DNA of 64,000 nt from CAVREM01 sp963728825 (GCA_963728825.1 CAVSLA010000004.1:434001-498000), one strand, 5' to 3'; shown: positions 17,216 through 25,958, counted from the stretch's first letter. A program made the numbers and translations. The notes: generated by a model not told the origin, from the letters alone.

Positions 17216-18295
17216 GCAGAAGACGCGGCGAAAACGGATCGGCAAGGGCATTTTACAAAGACGTCTATGGCCTGTCGGCGACCGTGAAGGTTGGGACCGG
17301 CGACCAGGCGCTCCAGCGGGAAAAGCGGTTCCCGTTCGATACACCGTTCAAGGACCTCCGCGAATGGCAGGACGGGATGCGTGCGGATCTCCGACGCCAA
17401 CATGGCCAACCGGGCACGGCGAAGCGCGGTACCTTGCAGGCCGATACCAAGGCGTATCTGGCGCAGGTGAAGCACCTAGCCAGCTATAAGTCGCGGGTGT
17501 GCGAGTTGGACGCCTGGACGGCGCTGTATGGGTCGCTGCGGCGCTCGCACCTAACGGCAGCACATGTCCGGAAGGCGCGGGCGACGTGGGCCGCGGACGA
17601 CTACGCCCCGAAGACGATCAACAACCGCGTCCAGACGTTACAGCATCTATTCCACATCCTCGACGGAGAGAAGGCGCCGACGCCGTGCGATGAAGTGGGG
17701 AAGCTCCCTGTTCCGGACACGCCGAAGATCCTCGTGCCGGCGAAGGTCTTCCGGACCGTGGCCGAGAACCTAAAGACCGATCCGAAGACGCGAGGGCGGT
17801 TCATGATCATCGCGTCGACGGGCGTCCGACCCGCCGAAGTGAAACGCACGGAGCCGGCCGACGTGGATCTCGAGCGACGCGTCTGGATGGTTCGGACCGC
17901 GAAGGGCGGGACGCCGCGGGCCATCTGGTTGAATGACGAGATGCTGGCCGCGTGGCAGGCGTTTGTCGCGGCCGGCGCCTGGGGCACCTTCGACGCGAGC
18001 GACTACGCCAAGGCGCTCTACGCGGCCGGCTGGCCAAAGGATGTCCGGCCGTATCAGGCGAGGCATAGCGTCGCGCTGGAGCTCGGGGAGCGGGGCACCG
18101 ATCTCAGCCGACGTCTCCGCGCTGCTCGGGCATCGCGATCTCGCGACGACGCGGCGGCACTACCAAGGCATCCTGGCGTCGCGCATGAAGGGCGCGAGCG
18201 ATACGCTGGCTGGGCGGTTCTCGGGCTGGCAGGCGCCTGAACCGGAGCCGGGAACCGACTTGGCTGCGCTCCCAGTTGAAGGCGGGATTCACTAG
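17208..18295 (+). pseudogene. Tyrosine recombinase (phage integrase), two frameshifts
   Basis: Reading starts at a TTG (17208) with AAGGGGG upstream, giving MRKQKTRRKRIGKGI. It must drop one T of the TTTT run at 17251-17254 to reach IYKDVYGLSATVKVGTG and LQREKRFPF, then drop one G near 18085-18095 to reach ISADVSALLGHRDLATTRRHY. The joined product is ~361 residues with an N-terminal arm domain, a core-binding domain (~60-165) and the catalytic domain: STGVRPAEV (Arg), YQARHS (His/Arg pair), LGHRDLATT (His) and the Tyr nucleophile in RRHY. The Tyr lies beyond the second shift, so the uncorrected protein cannot recombine. This is the integrase expected to act at the tRNA-fMet repeats. Confidence 0.85.
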
Positions 18296-18382
18296 GCAAT
18301 TACCGTCATTTTGCTCAGTGTTTCGTGGTATTGTTCGCGGCCCTATGGGGGCGACGGATATAATCTGAGCGAGGGCACCACC

Positions 18383-18601
18383 GTGTTTGAATCAGAACTA
18401 AAGTTCTTCATCGCGCATCAAGCCGAGCTTGTAAAGAAATACGACGGCAAGGTGCTGGTGCTGCGCGGTGAGGACCTAGTCGGCGTCTACAGCAATCCGC
18501 TGGAAGCCTACTTGGAAGCACAGAAGCGATTCCAGCCCGGCACGTTCATGGTTCAGCCATGCTCGCCTGGGCCGGAAGCCTACACGGTTACGATCAATTA
18601 A
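18383..18601 (+). CDS. DUF5678-like small protein
   Basis: 72 residues from the GTG at 18383 with GAGGG upstream. The pattern ELKFFIAHQAELVKKYDGKV, LRGEDLVGVYSNPLEAYLEA and GTFMVQPCSP resembles DUF5678 proteins. It ends 8 nt before the aspartic-protease gene. Small DUF5678-like and retropepsin-like genes side by side look like a functional pair; the role is unknown. Confidence 0.6.
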   Translation: MFESELKFFIAHQAELVKKYDGKVLVLRGEDLVGVYSNPLEAYLEAQKRFQPGTFMVQPCSPGPEAYTVTIN

Positions 18602-18608
18602 CCCCGCC

Positions 18609-19163
18609 GTGGCGGGCCCTCCCAGCTTCCAAGCGCTTACCGTCAAGTTCCCCGGCAAGGCAGCGCAGGTCATCTCGGATCTTGAGGTGTCCCTGCCGTA
18701 TGACGTGAAAGCTCCACCCGATCCGCTTCCGACGCGCGTTGCAACAAAAGCGCTATGGGATACCGGCGCGAGCAAGAGCGTTATCTCCCAAGACCTCGTG
18801 AAGGCTCTTGGGTTGGTACCGAGCGGCGCGACAAACCTCAACCACGCGGGGGGCCAGAGCATTAGTCCGACATATGTAGTCAATTTCTACCTGCCAAACA
18901 AGGTCACGATGGCTGGCTTCGTCGTTACGGAGTGTCCGGCGTTCCCAAACTTCGGAGCGATTATTGGAATGGATGTGATCACCTGGGGTGACTTCACAAT
19001 CACCAACGTGAATGGACAGACCTGGATGTCGTTTCGAGCGCCGTCAACGACCGCGATCGACTACGTCGCTGAGCACAATAAGGCGTTCTTCGCTGGTGTC
19101 GGCCGTAACGATTCGTGTCCCTGCGGTAGCGGCCAAGAGTTCAAGCGTTGCCACGGGAAGTAG
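18609..19163 (+). CDS. Retropepsin-like aspartic protease with C-terminal SEC-C motif
   Basis: 184 residues from a GTG. Residues ~45-140 form a single-lobed retropepsin-like domain with the catalytic ALWDTGASKSVIS, the flap-like region and the hydrophobic IIGMDVI near the end. The last ~20 residues (RNDSCPCGSGQEFKRCHGK) are a complete SEC-C zinc-binding motif of the kind SecA and other proteins use to bind partners. Single-lobed bacterial aspartyl proteases act as dimers. It is the last gene before the right junction and is probably cargo. A processing or anti-host role is speculation. Confidence 0.75.
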   Translation: MAGPPSFQALTVKFPGKAAQVISDLEVSLPYDVKAPPDPLPTRVATKALWDTGASKSVISQDLVKALGLVPSGATNLNHAGGQSISPTYVVNFYLPNKVTMAGFVVTECPAFPNFGAIIGMDVITWGDFTITNVNGQTWMSFRAPSTTAIDYVAEHNKAFFAGVGRNDSCPCGSGQEFKRCHGK

Positions 19164-19225
19164 GAAAGCGGCTGGTAGTGTAGGCTGGCAGAGGCTGAAA
19201 ACATTGAGTGAAGTCGACACATCTG

Positions 19226-19275
19226 TGGGCTCATAACCCAAAGGTCGCGGGTTCAAATCCCGCCCCCGCAACCAA
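19226..19275 (+). repeat. Right attachment repeat (attR): displaced 3' half of tRNA-fMet
   Basis: 50 bp identical to 7764-7813. It holds the anticodon loop to the CCA end but lacks the 5' half of the tRNA, so it cannot make a functional tRNA. The last codons and stop of the minus-strand serine recombinase are read through it. Confidence 0.93.
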
Positions 19276-20865
19276 CTTTATTTGGACCATGAGGTCGCCG
19301 GTATCTGGCGACCTCTTCGTGTTTCTGGCCGCACCCAGCATCCCTGCCAAATCGCCCTTCAGCGTGATCTTCAGACGTTCGCCGTCGGGCTCGAGCAGGA
19401 TCGCCTCGACGAGTGCTCGAATGGCGTCAGCCGCGCCGGTGCGACTCTCCTCGTCCTCCAGCGCCAGACAGAGGCTGCCAACCTTCTCGCGATAGACGTC
19501 GGACATGCGCGGGTGCAGCAGCTCCGGCATCTCCGGGGCTTCGAGACGTGACTGCAGTTCCGCCTTCATCGCCTCGAGCGAGAGGAGCTCGTCCTTGATG
19601 GACAGCGCAAGGACGCCGTCCTTGATGGCCTGGATGAATCTGCGGATCTCGCGCTCGACTGCCGCGAGCTCCTGGCGACCGTGCGACAGGCTGGCGCGGT
19701 GCTCCATCCGCAGCCGATTCAGCTCGCGCACGTACTCACGGCAGAAGTCCTCGAACAGGTCCCGGCGCATCAGCTTGTCGCGGAGTGCCACGAGGACGCG
19801 TTTCTTCCACCTCCTGGCGGCTGATGGTCAAGCGGTTGGTGCACGTGCCGCGTGAGCGCGCGCCGAAACACGCCAGGCGGTCGCGCCAGTAAATCACGTA
19901 CCCGCCGCCGCACTTGGCACACTTCGTTAGCCCAGAGAAGAGAAACTTCGGTCGCCGCGCTTGATTGAATCGTTTCGGATCCCCGTTCGACGTCACGCGA
20001 CGCATCTCTGCTTGCCGCGCCTTCACCTGGTGCCACAGATCGTCGTCCACGATGCGCAGCTGGGGAACGTCGGTTGTCACCCACTCGACGGTGGGTTCGG
20101 ACGCGAGACGCGTTTGCCTGAATCCGGGTCCTTGACGTTTAGCAGTCGATTCCACACGAGCCGGCCGACATACAGCTCGTTGTTGAGGATTCCAGTGCCG
20201 CGTGCCGGATTCCCATGAATCGTGCTGGGATTCCATGATGCGCCACCGGGTCCCGGCCGGCGCTCCGCGTTCAGTTGTCTGGCGAGCGCCTTGGGTGACA
20301 CCCCGACCGCATAGTCGCGGAATATCCGACGGATCACTTCTGCTTCGGTCGGAACGATCTCGCGATCGCCTGCTACCGCCACGCCGTCGTTCGCTGCGCG
20401 CGTCACCTTGTAGCCGTAGCAGAGACCGCCCCCGGACTTCCCGAGTTCCACGCGGCCGCGGAGTCCTCGCCGTGTCTTGTCGGCGAGGTCCTTCAGGAAG
20501 AGCGCGTTCATCGTGCCCTTCAGCCCAACGTGCAGATGGGTGATGTCCCCTTCGGCGAGGGTGACGATATTCACGCCGGCGAAGGTGAGCCGCTTGAAGA
20601 GTCCGGCGGTGTCCTCCTGGTCCCGGCTGAACCGGTCCAGCGCTTCCGCGAGGACGACGTCGAAGCGCCCGCCGAGGGCCTCGCTCATCAGTGACTGGAA
20701 CCCGGCGCGTCGGAGCGTGGCACCTGAGACGGCGTGGTCCGTGAATTCCTGCGTGACGATCCAGCCTTGCCGCGTGGCGTACTCTCGGCAGATCCTCAGT
20801 TGGTCCGCGATAGAGGCATCGCGCTGGTTGTCCGACGAGTATCGGGCGTAAATGCCGACCTTCAT
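19231..20865 (-). pseudogene. Large serine recombinase, two frameshifts
   Basis: The first frame (from 20865) encodes the resolvase domain with the nucleophile Ser in YARYSSDNQRDASI, then EALDRFSRDQEDTA. A recombinase domain follows (GLCYGYKV and the region after). A base is missing near 20085-20091 and one is extra in the TTT at 19801-19803. Correcting both gives ~545 residues with the zinc knuckle CAKCGGGY ... CFGARSRGTC and a long C-terminal coiled coil. The last residues, VAGAGFEPATFGL, are translated from the tRNA-fMet repeat. This is a site-specific recombinase of a second element abutting the first. As assembled it would be inactive. Confidence 0.85.
19291..19324 (+). terminator. Hairpin after attR, possible original tRNA-fMet terminator
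   Basis: Perfect 9-bp stem GAGGTCGCC / GGCGACCTC with a 7-nt loop, then a T-rich tail. It lies 15 bp beyond the displaced tRNA half, where the terminator would have stood before integration. It is also inside the 3' coding part of the serine recombinase, so a terminator role is only inferred. Confidence 0.35.
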
Positions 20866-21044
20866 TGCGGTGTGTCGAGTCGATCCGGCTCCTCCGTTGC
20901 CAGCGTGCGCGCGAATGCCTCACGTGCGGCGTCACGAGCGAGAATACGGACGAGCAATCGCAGTGCGTCCGTGTCGCGATCGCGCGGGCGGTCCCGTTCG
21001 ATCCGACGCCGCCTCCGCCGAGCACGTGTCTCTCGAGACCGCAT
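20862..21044 (-). CDS. Small basic protein coupled to the serine recombinase
   Basis: About 60 residues from the ATG at 21044; the ORF is open to 21122. Begins with an Arg-rich run and ends RILARDAAREAFARTLATEE. Its stop overlaps the recombinase ATG (ATGA), which supports real translation. Possibly a recombination accessory factor; no family recognised. Confidence 0.5.
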   Translation of the reverse strand: MRSRETRARRRRRRIERDRPRDRDTDALRLLVRILARDAAREAFARTLATEEPDRLDTPQ

Positions 21045-21847
21045 CATACCGCCGTAACTCCTGCAACGAACCGAATCCCTTGTTGCCCAGGTCTGACGTG
21101 TGCCTTTCGTCCTGGCCATCACGTAATTGCCGAGGACCGCCGGACAATCGCGTCGTGATGGCCGCAGTGCGCACCACTAATGGCGCTCTGACACTCGCAA
21201 AACGATTCGAGACGCGCTGGCGAAAAACAGGCAGGAGGCAACGGTTCAACAGTCGCTGCAGGCGGTGATTCAGGGCGAGTGCGCGCTCACCCTGAAGAAC
21301 GCAGCTTCCCGGCGAAACCTGACCGACGCGTTAAATCGGACGGTGCGGCTGACAACACGCGGCGCCGCGCTCGACGAATGACTGCGGACGAGTGCAGTTC
21401 GACCGGACGAACGAGACACGCAAGTGGGGCGTGAGCGACCCCCTCGTGACAGGGCTTGGGGCGAAGAAGGGGGCAGCGAAATGGGGGTCGCTCACGCCCC
21501 ACTTGCCTCCCTGCGTCGTTACGATCACCGCACCGGCTGGAACACGGGCGGCACAGAGCGCCGCCCGATTCTTGGTTGCCAATGGACTGCCACTTAAGGA
21601 CTTTTGGCGATGGGCGAAACGGATACCTTATTGGATTGGGCCGAAGCGCCCACGCGGATTGAAGGAGTTGAATGGGGGAACGGTGCTCCCGGATTTCCGT
21701 TCCCCCACCCCGTTCCCCCGTTGAGCGGTCGAACGGCACGCGACCAGGGGATGAGGGTGGCTGATATGGGGAATGCGGTCGGCGCTTCGGTGGGCCTTAC
21801 GCGGACATGTCGAACGGCGATCCGATCGGTGCTTACCGCGCGTCGTG
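21045..21847. other. About 800 bp without a convincing gene
   Basis: Open frames here are Arg/Pro-rich and cover the inverted repeat at 21420-21506, so I do not call them. The stretch also holds a 10-bp inverted repeat (GGGGGAACGG at 21674-21683 and CCGTTCCCCC at 21697-21706), the second arm of which recurs at 21710-21719. It looks like spacer or repeat-derived DNA between the recombinase and the PIN module. Confidence 0.6.
21420..21506. repeat. Perfect 24-bp inverted repeat with 39-nt loop
   Basis: Left arm 21420-21443 and right arm 21483-21506 are exact reverse complements (core GTGGGGCGTGAGCGAC and its complement). There is no T tract after it, so it is not a standard terminator. It could be a miniature element, two opposed copies of a dispersed repeat, or a recombination site. 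Confidence 0.85.
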
Positions 21848-22033
21848 TTAGCCCGTTTTCCGCTTTGCCGGGCGCTTTCCTGAGCGGCGTGGCGAGAGGC
21901 GAACGAGCTTGCGCCCACTCGATGCTTCCGCCCGCTTCAGAGCGCGCACGATCTTCTTGACGTCATAGTCGTGCGACTTGGCAAACTCGTCGCGGACGCG
22001 TCGTGTCTCGTCAACGATTTCGTCTCGCGCCAT
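21848..22033 (-). CDS. Small partner protein (antitoxin-like) of the PIN gene
   Basis: 61 residues, MARDEIVDETRRVRDEFAKS, then IVRALKRAEASSGRKLVRLS and a basic tail. It starts 2 nt after the PIN gene stop, in the same direction. Short DEIVxExRRxRxE proteins occur next to PIN genes and are presumed antitoxins. Here the putative antitoxin is downstream of the toxin, the reverse of the usual vapBC order. Confidence 0.7.
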   Translation of the reverse strand: MARDEIVDETRRVRDEFAKSHDYDVKKIVRALKRAEASSGRKLVRLSPRRSGKRPAKRKTG

Positions 22034-22035
22034 AG

Positions 22036-22503
22036 TCACTCCATCAGCTCTTCTGGCGTGCAAATCACTGGTGGATCGTACCCCATTTGCCGGCAGGCAT
22101 CCTCAATCTTCGGCCTGATGACAGCGTTGGCGATATGCGTACAGTTCCACGTTAGCACGTAGTCCATCCCCATCACCACGGCGACGGCGATGTGGAGCGC
22201 ATCCACGGCGGCCTTGGCCGGAAGCGCGTGTTGCACGATGAACGCCTCTGCCAGCCTGCTGGCGTCCTCCGTGACCTCCAGGATGGCGACGTCCTCGACC
22301 ATCGCCAGTCGTCGCGCCGCCGCGCTCGGGTCACCCCGACCCGCCTCCGTGATTACCGCCTGCGACACGAACAGGTCGAAGTTCCGTCGTCCCTCCCACC
22401 ATTCGCGAGTGATCTGCTGGTGAGCGGCCTGCACGATGTCTCGGCTTGGCGCAGCAGTCAGGTAGCTGATGACCGTCGTTTCGAGGTAGACCGTGGGCTT
22501 CAC
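22036..22503 (-). CDS. PIN-domain RNase toxin (VapC-like)
   Basis: 155 residues. PIN acidic residues are visible: the first strand VYLETTVISYL (Glu in the usual Asp place), the middle ITEAGRGDP, and AKAAVDALHIAVAVVMGMDY followed by LTWNCTHIAN. The last is the conserved C-terminal signature of this PIN branch. Such proteins cleave RNA and are held in check by a small partner. The downstream 61-residue gene is the likely partner. It lies in accessory DNA beside recombinases, as toxin-antitoxin pairs often do. Confidence 0.85.
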   Translation of the reverse strand: MKPTVYLETTVISYLTAAPSRDIVQAAHQQITREWWEGRRNFDLFVSQAVITEAGRGDPSAAARRLAMVEDVAILEVTEDASRLAEAFIVQHALPAKAAVDALHIAVAVVMGMDYVLTWNCTHIANAVIRPKIEDACRQMGYDPPVICTPEELME

Positions 22504-22576
22504 TGGACGGCTCCTGCTGACGTGTCGGCCGGATCGGCTCTAACGAAGTCGCGAGCCATCGGGATTGGCGGCTTCC

Positions 22577-22848
22577 TCATCTCGCAGGGTCGGATAGGTA
22601 CTGGCGCTTTTTATACAACTGATAGAACAGCATGCCGTGAATTCCCATGGCCTGGTTCTTTGGAACGCGGTTCGACCAGATTCCATTCAGGACTTCCATG
22701 ACACGGTCGGCGTCCTGACGGCGCTCGATGTCTTCTATGAACGCAATATCGGTCCCTTCCGGGAAATGAGCGCGAAATCATCATCAGGTGCGGCGAAGAC
22801 GTCATAGACGCAGTTCTCCGCTCCATCGATGATCATGATGTTCTTCAT
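22577..22848 (-). pseudogene. Small conserved-looking hypothetical protein, one frameshift
   Basis: The ATG at 22848 is in ATGA overlap with the upstream gene. It encodes MKNIMIIDGAENCVYDVF onward for ~28 residues, then needs one extra base in the AAA at 22764-22766 to continue as FPEGTDIAFIEDIERR ... LFYQLYKKRQYLSDPAR and reach the stop at 22577. The corrected product is ~90 residues, acidic, with no family I recognise. Convincing residues on both sides of the shift argue it was recently functional. Confidence 0.65.
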
Positions 22849-23216
22849 TGGGGGTCCATGCGGCCATCGGCGCCGCGGGCGCCGTGACCGGCGCCGCCGC
22901 GCAGCTCGTTCAGAAGAGCAGCAATTCGTCGCTCTCCCTCTTCGTTCATGTCCTTACCCGGGCCCGGTAGACACTCTCGGCAAATCCTCAGGGACTCCTG
23001 GCGAATGGATTCAAGATACGGATCATCGATCGGCCAAGCGAGGAACAGGTCAAAAGTGTCGTGGTCCTGCGCATCAGGTCCCAGGAGCTCCGACAGAGCA
23101 TCGTCCACGTCCTTCGCTGTAAAGCGGGCGTGCGCCTTTCCCGTCTGACGGTTTGACCAGGCGAAGAACGCGACGATCCCTGCTGCCGCGGCAAGAGCAG
23201 TCATCCAGAAGTTCAA
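22845..23216 (-). CDS. Small membrane-anchored hypothetical protein
   Basis: 123 residues. An N-terminal transmembrane helix (WMTALAAAAGIVAFFAW) is followed by a soluble acidic domain (FTAKDVDDALSELLGPDAQD and the rest). Its stop overlaps the start of the next small gene (ATGA), so the two are an operon. No family recognised. Confidence 0.6.
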   Translation of the reverse strand: MNFWMTALAAAAGIVAFFAWSNRQTGKAHARFTAKDVDDALSELLGPDAQDHDTFDLFLAWPIDDPYLESIRQESLRICRECLPGPGKDMNEEGERRIAALLNELRGGAGHGARGADGRMDPQ

Positions 23217-23727
23217 CTCTGACGCTCCCCAATTACTCGACCGAGCCGGAAGACCGTCTACAGGTTAGCCTGACCTGTCGAATTCGGGGAATAGGGGGCA
23301 GGTGCTATACGGGGCTAATCACGCCGCCGACCAGGAGAACCCCAAATTCAGCGGGTTGCGGGCCCCCGCAAATCCCTCTCGCTAAACTACCGAAAACCAA
23401 ACGCCTGTCGGCAGTCGCGCCGGAACACGATTTGAACCCAGCGCCCCAACGGTTGAGCGGCGGCGATTGAAGGAGCACGCTTGGAAATTGCTCGGCCGGT
23501 CTGCGATGGCGTTCTGCGTCAGGCCGTCTTCGTCCGAACGACCAGGTCCACGTCACAGTTGAGCACTTGCAGCAGCGCGAGCAGCTGATCCACGGACGTG
23601 CGGCGCGAGTAGTGTCGTCTGCGGGACCAAGCGCTCCCGTCGGGTCTGGCCGCCGCAGGTGCTGGCGCGATCGTGATAACGCAGCACTTGGACGAAGAGG
23701 TCGTGGCGGCTGGCGATGCGCATCAGG
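23217..23727. other. 511 bp without an intact gene; possible HTH-antitoxin remnant
   Basis: On the minus strand, ~23519-23640 encodes RRTSVDQLLALLQVLNCDVD followed by LVVRTKTA and a stop. This resembles the C-terminus of HipB/HigA-type helix-turn-helix antitoxins but has no intact upstream part. The rest shows no supported ORF. Confidence 0.4.
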
Positions 23728-24993
23728 CTAGGCCGATGTCAGCGTCACCTCGGATTCGCCGGTCTCCGGCGCAGCGCGATGATCCTCCATGTTCAGGATC
23801 GACGGAACGAAGAACGCGAGGATGCCCATTCCCATACACACGCCGCCGCCGACGATGTACCAGATCTGCACGCCTAGACGATCGGCCACTGGACCGGCCA
23901 CGGCCAGGCCCAACGGCGAGATCGCGGTGGCCATGCTCACCATCAGCGTGAACACACGTCCCTGCATCGCCGGCGCGACTGTCGTCTGGAGAACCGCCAT
24001 CAGCGTCCCGTTCGTCATCGAGGACATGACCGCGGCGAGGACCGTTGTCGCCAGCGCCATCCAGAACCTGGTGGCGGGCGTCAGGCCGAGCAGCAGGAAG
24101 CCCAACCCCAGGCCGATGAGACCGGTGAGCGCCGTTTGCATGCGCCGGCGGAAACCGCCCCAGGCGCCGAGGGCCATTCCGCCCGCGATGATGCCGATTC
24201 CGAACGCCGAACTGAGCGAGGCGAGGTGCATGGCCGCGCCGCCGAAGTGCCTAGTCACCAGAATCGGCAGCAACGACATCGCCGCCGTGAGGAAGAAGTT
24301 GATGGCCGTGGCCATCACCAGAATCGCCATGAGGCCCGGCCAGCTCGAGGTGTAGCGCAAGCCGGCCCGCATCTCGGACCAGAACGGCGCCCTCGCCGCC
24401 GACGTGCGGCCGGGTTGGGGGATGGCGATGACGGTCAGGGTGCCGACCGCTAGGAGAGCGGTCAGCACGTCGACCGCCAGAACCCAGGGCGTCGGCAGCA
24501 CCCCGAGGAGCAGTGCGCCGATTGGCGGCGCGAGAATGATCATGCCGCCCTGCAGCATCTGGTTGAGCCCTGCTACTCGCGCGAGCTGTTCGGGCGGGAC
24601 CATCAGCGACGTCGAGGCTTGAGCGGCTGGAAACTGGAACGTGCCCACCGCCGCACGCACGAAGAGCGCGAGGTAGACGTGCCAGACCTGAACGACGTCC
24701 AACGCGAAGTCCACCGCCAGCGCCAGCGTGGCGAGCGCCACCGCGCCGTCGGCGGCAATCATGATCGTCCGCCGGCTCCAGCGATCCACGAGGACCCCGG
24801 CGACCGGCGCGAGAAAGACGTTCGGCAGGACGCCGACAAGCGTCGCCGTCGCCAGCACCGTCGCCGAGCCTGTGGTCTCCGTGAGCCACCAGACGAGCGC
24901 GAACTGCACCAGTTGGGTCCCGAACAGCGACAGCGCCTGGCCGGTCCAGAACGTAAAGAAGGTGCGTGCCCAGTTCGTGGATGATGCGGTCAT
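23728..24993 (-). CDS. MFS exporter (drug/siderophore efflux type)
   Basis: 421 residues from the ATG at 24993 (MTASSTNWARTFFTFW). The frame is open upstream, but those residues lack membrane character. Twelve hydrophobic helices are apparent. MFS motif A-like PVAGVLVDRWSRRTIMI occurs between helices 2 and 3, and QFPAAQASTSLMVPPEQLAR follows helix 4, as in the macrolide-efflux/EntS-like branch. Likely a proton-driven exporter in the inner membrane. It diverges from the DUF1801-YjbR gene with a 126-bp gap. Confidence 0.85.
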   Translation of the reverse strand: MTASSTNWARTFFTFWTGQALSLFGTQLVQFALVWWLTETTGSATVLATATLVGVLPNVFLAPVAGVLVDRWSRRTIMIAADGAVALATLALAVDFALDVVQVWHVYLALFVRAAVGTFQFPAAQASTSLMVPPEQLARVAGLNQMLQGGMIILAPPIGALLLGVLPTPWVLAVDVLTALLAVGTLTVIAIPQPGRTSAARAPFWSEMRAGLRYTSSWPGLMAILVMATAINFFLTAAMSLLPILVTRHFGGAAMHLASLSSAFGIGIIAGGMALGAWGGFRRRMQTALTGLIGLGLGFLLLGLTPATRFWMALATTVLAAVMSSMTNGTLMAVLQTTVAPAMQGRVFTLMVSMATAISPLGLAVAGPVADRLGVQIWYIVGGGVCMGMGILAFFVPSILNMEDHRAAPETGESEVTLTSA

Positions 24994-25119
24994 GCCATGG
25001 GGCTCATGTTGCTGCGGCAACCTCCGTTCCCGCGCGAGCAAGGCGGTCTCAAGCTTAGACACGCACTCAGCCTCGCGCGCCCGACGATCGACTTCGCGTG
25101 TGTACATAATGTGCGCAGC

Positions 25120-25887
25120 ATGACGGCCAAACGCTCTAGAAAGCGCGTCGCATCGGTGCGTGAGTACCTCGCGTCGAAGCCGAAAGAGTCTCGAGCCAGC
25201 CTCGAAGCGGTGCGCCGGGCGATTCTCAAGGCGCTCCCGAATGCGCAAGAAGGGCTGGCTTACCAGATGCCGGCCTACACGCTGAACGGCGTCGGGGTGC
25301 TGTATTTCGCCGGGTGGAAGTCACACTACTCGCTCTATCCCGTTAGCGATGCGTTGGTCGAGGCGTTCGCCAAGGAGCTGGCGCCATACGAACGCAGCAA
25401 GGGGACGCTCAAGTTCCCATTGTCCGAGGCTGTGCCCGTCCGCCTGATTGAGCGGATCGCGAAGTTCCGGGCCCGGCAACTCACGACGGGCGACGCCGCT
25501 ACCGGCCGGCGCAAAGGCGGACGGGAAGGACAGGTCGATCGGATCCGCCGCATCTGCGCCGCGCTTCCCAGCGCGTTCGAGAAGATGTCGCACGGCACGC
25601 CCTGCTTCTTCGTCGACCAGGGCAAGGGCTGCTTCGCGATGTTTTCCGAGCACCACCGCGACGATGGCCGGCTGTCGCTGTGGGTGCCGGTCGCGGACGG
25701 CCTGCAGCCGCTGATGATCGAAGAATCGCCCGACATCTACTTTTACCCGCGGTATGTCGGCGCCGGCGGGTGGGTCGGCATCCTGCTCGATCAGATCGCG
25801 GATGACGCGCTCGAGAGCCACCTGCGCGAGGCGCGGCGGATCATCGCGTCCAAACGGAAGCCCGCGCGCCAGCCGCGCGGCATGTAG
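25120..25887 (+). CDS. DUF1801 - MmcQ/YjbR fusion protein
   Basis: 255 residues from the ATG at 25120. Residues ~8-125 are a DUF1801/YdhG-like domain (VREYLASKPKESRASLEAVR, AYQMPAYTLNG and YPVSDALVEAFAKELA). Residues ~140-250 are an MmcQ/YjbR-type domain (GTPCFFVDQGKGCFAMFSEH and the PRYVGAGGWVGILL turn). Both are small soluble folds usually found as separate proteins. The role of either is poorly known, so no function is assigned. Confidence 0.85.
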   Translation: MTAKRSRKRVASVREYLASKPKESRASLEAVRRAILKALPNAQEGLAYQMPAYTLNGVGVLYFAGWKSHYSLYPVSDALVEAFAKELAPYERSKGTLKFPLSEAVPVRLIERIAKFRARQLTTGDAATGRRKGGREGQVDRIRRICAALPSAFEKMSHGTPCFFVDQGKGCFAMFSEHHRDDGRLSLWVPVADGLQPLMIEESPDIYFYPRYVGAGGWVGILLDQIADDALESHLREARRIIASKRKPARQPRGM

Positions 25888-25958
25888 GGCGCCAAAGCTG
25901 CAGATACTGTTGGACAACAGTCAAGATCGCGGCCAGATTTCCTTCAACGTAAGCGAAG

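Noticed and set aside
21392..21724. Plus-strand ORF of 110 codons
   Set aside because: It spans both arms of the perfect inverted repeat, so its two similar stretches (KWGVSDP and KWGSLTPHL) are read from repeat DNA; an opposite ORF does the same. Composition does not look like a protein.
23360..23392. Possible degenerate third copy of the tRNA att core (GCGGGTT ... CCCCCGCAA)
   Set aside because: Only two short words agree, and the middle does not align. No tRNA arm can be formed. Not enough to call an attachment site for the serine-recombinase element.
23428..23452. T-arm-like word (GATTTGAACCC read on plus) suggesting a tRNA on the minus strand
   Set aside because: The bases on each side do not pair into a T stem or acceptor stem, and no anticodon arm is present at the right distance.
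24994..25248. Extended N-terminus of the MFS exporter
   Set aside because: The frame is open to 25248, but the added residues are basic and lack membrane character, and they overlap the start region of the divergent DUF1801-YjbR gene. The ATG at 24993 gives the normal first helix.
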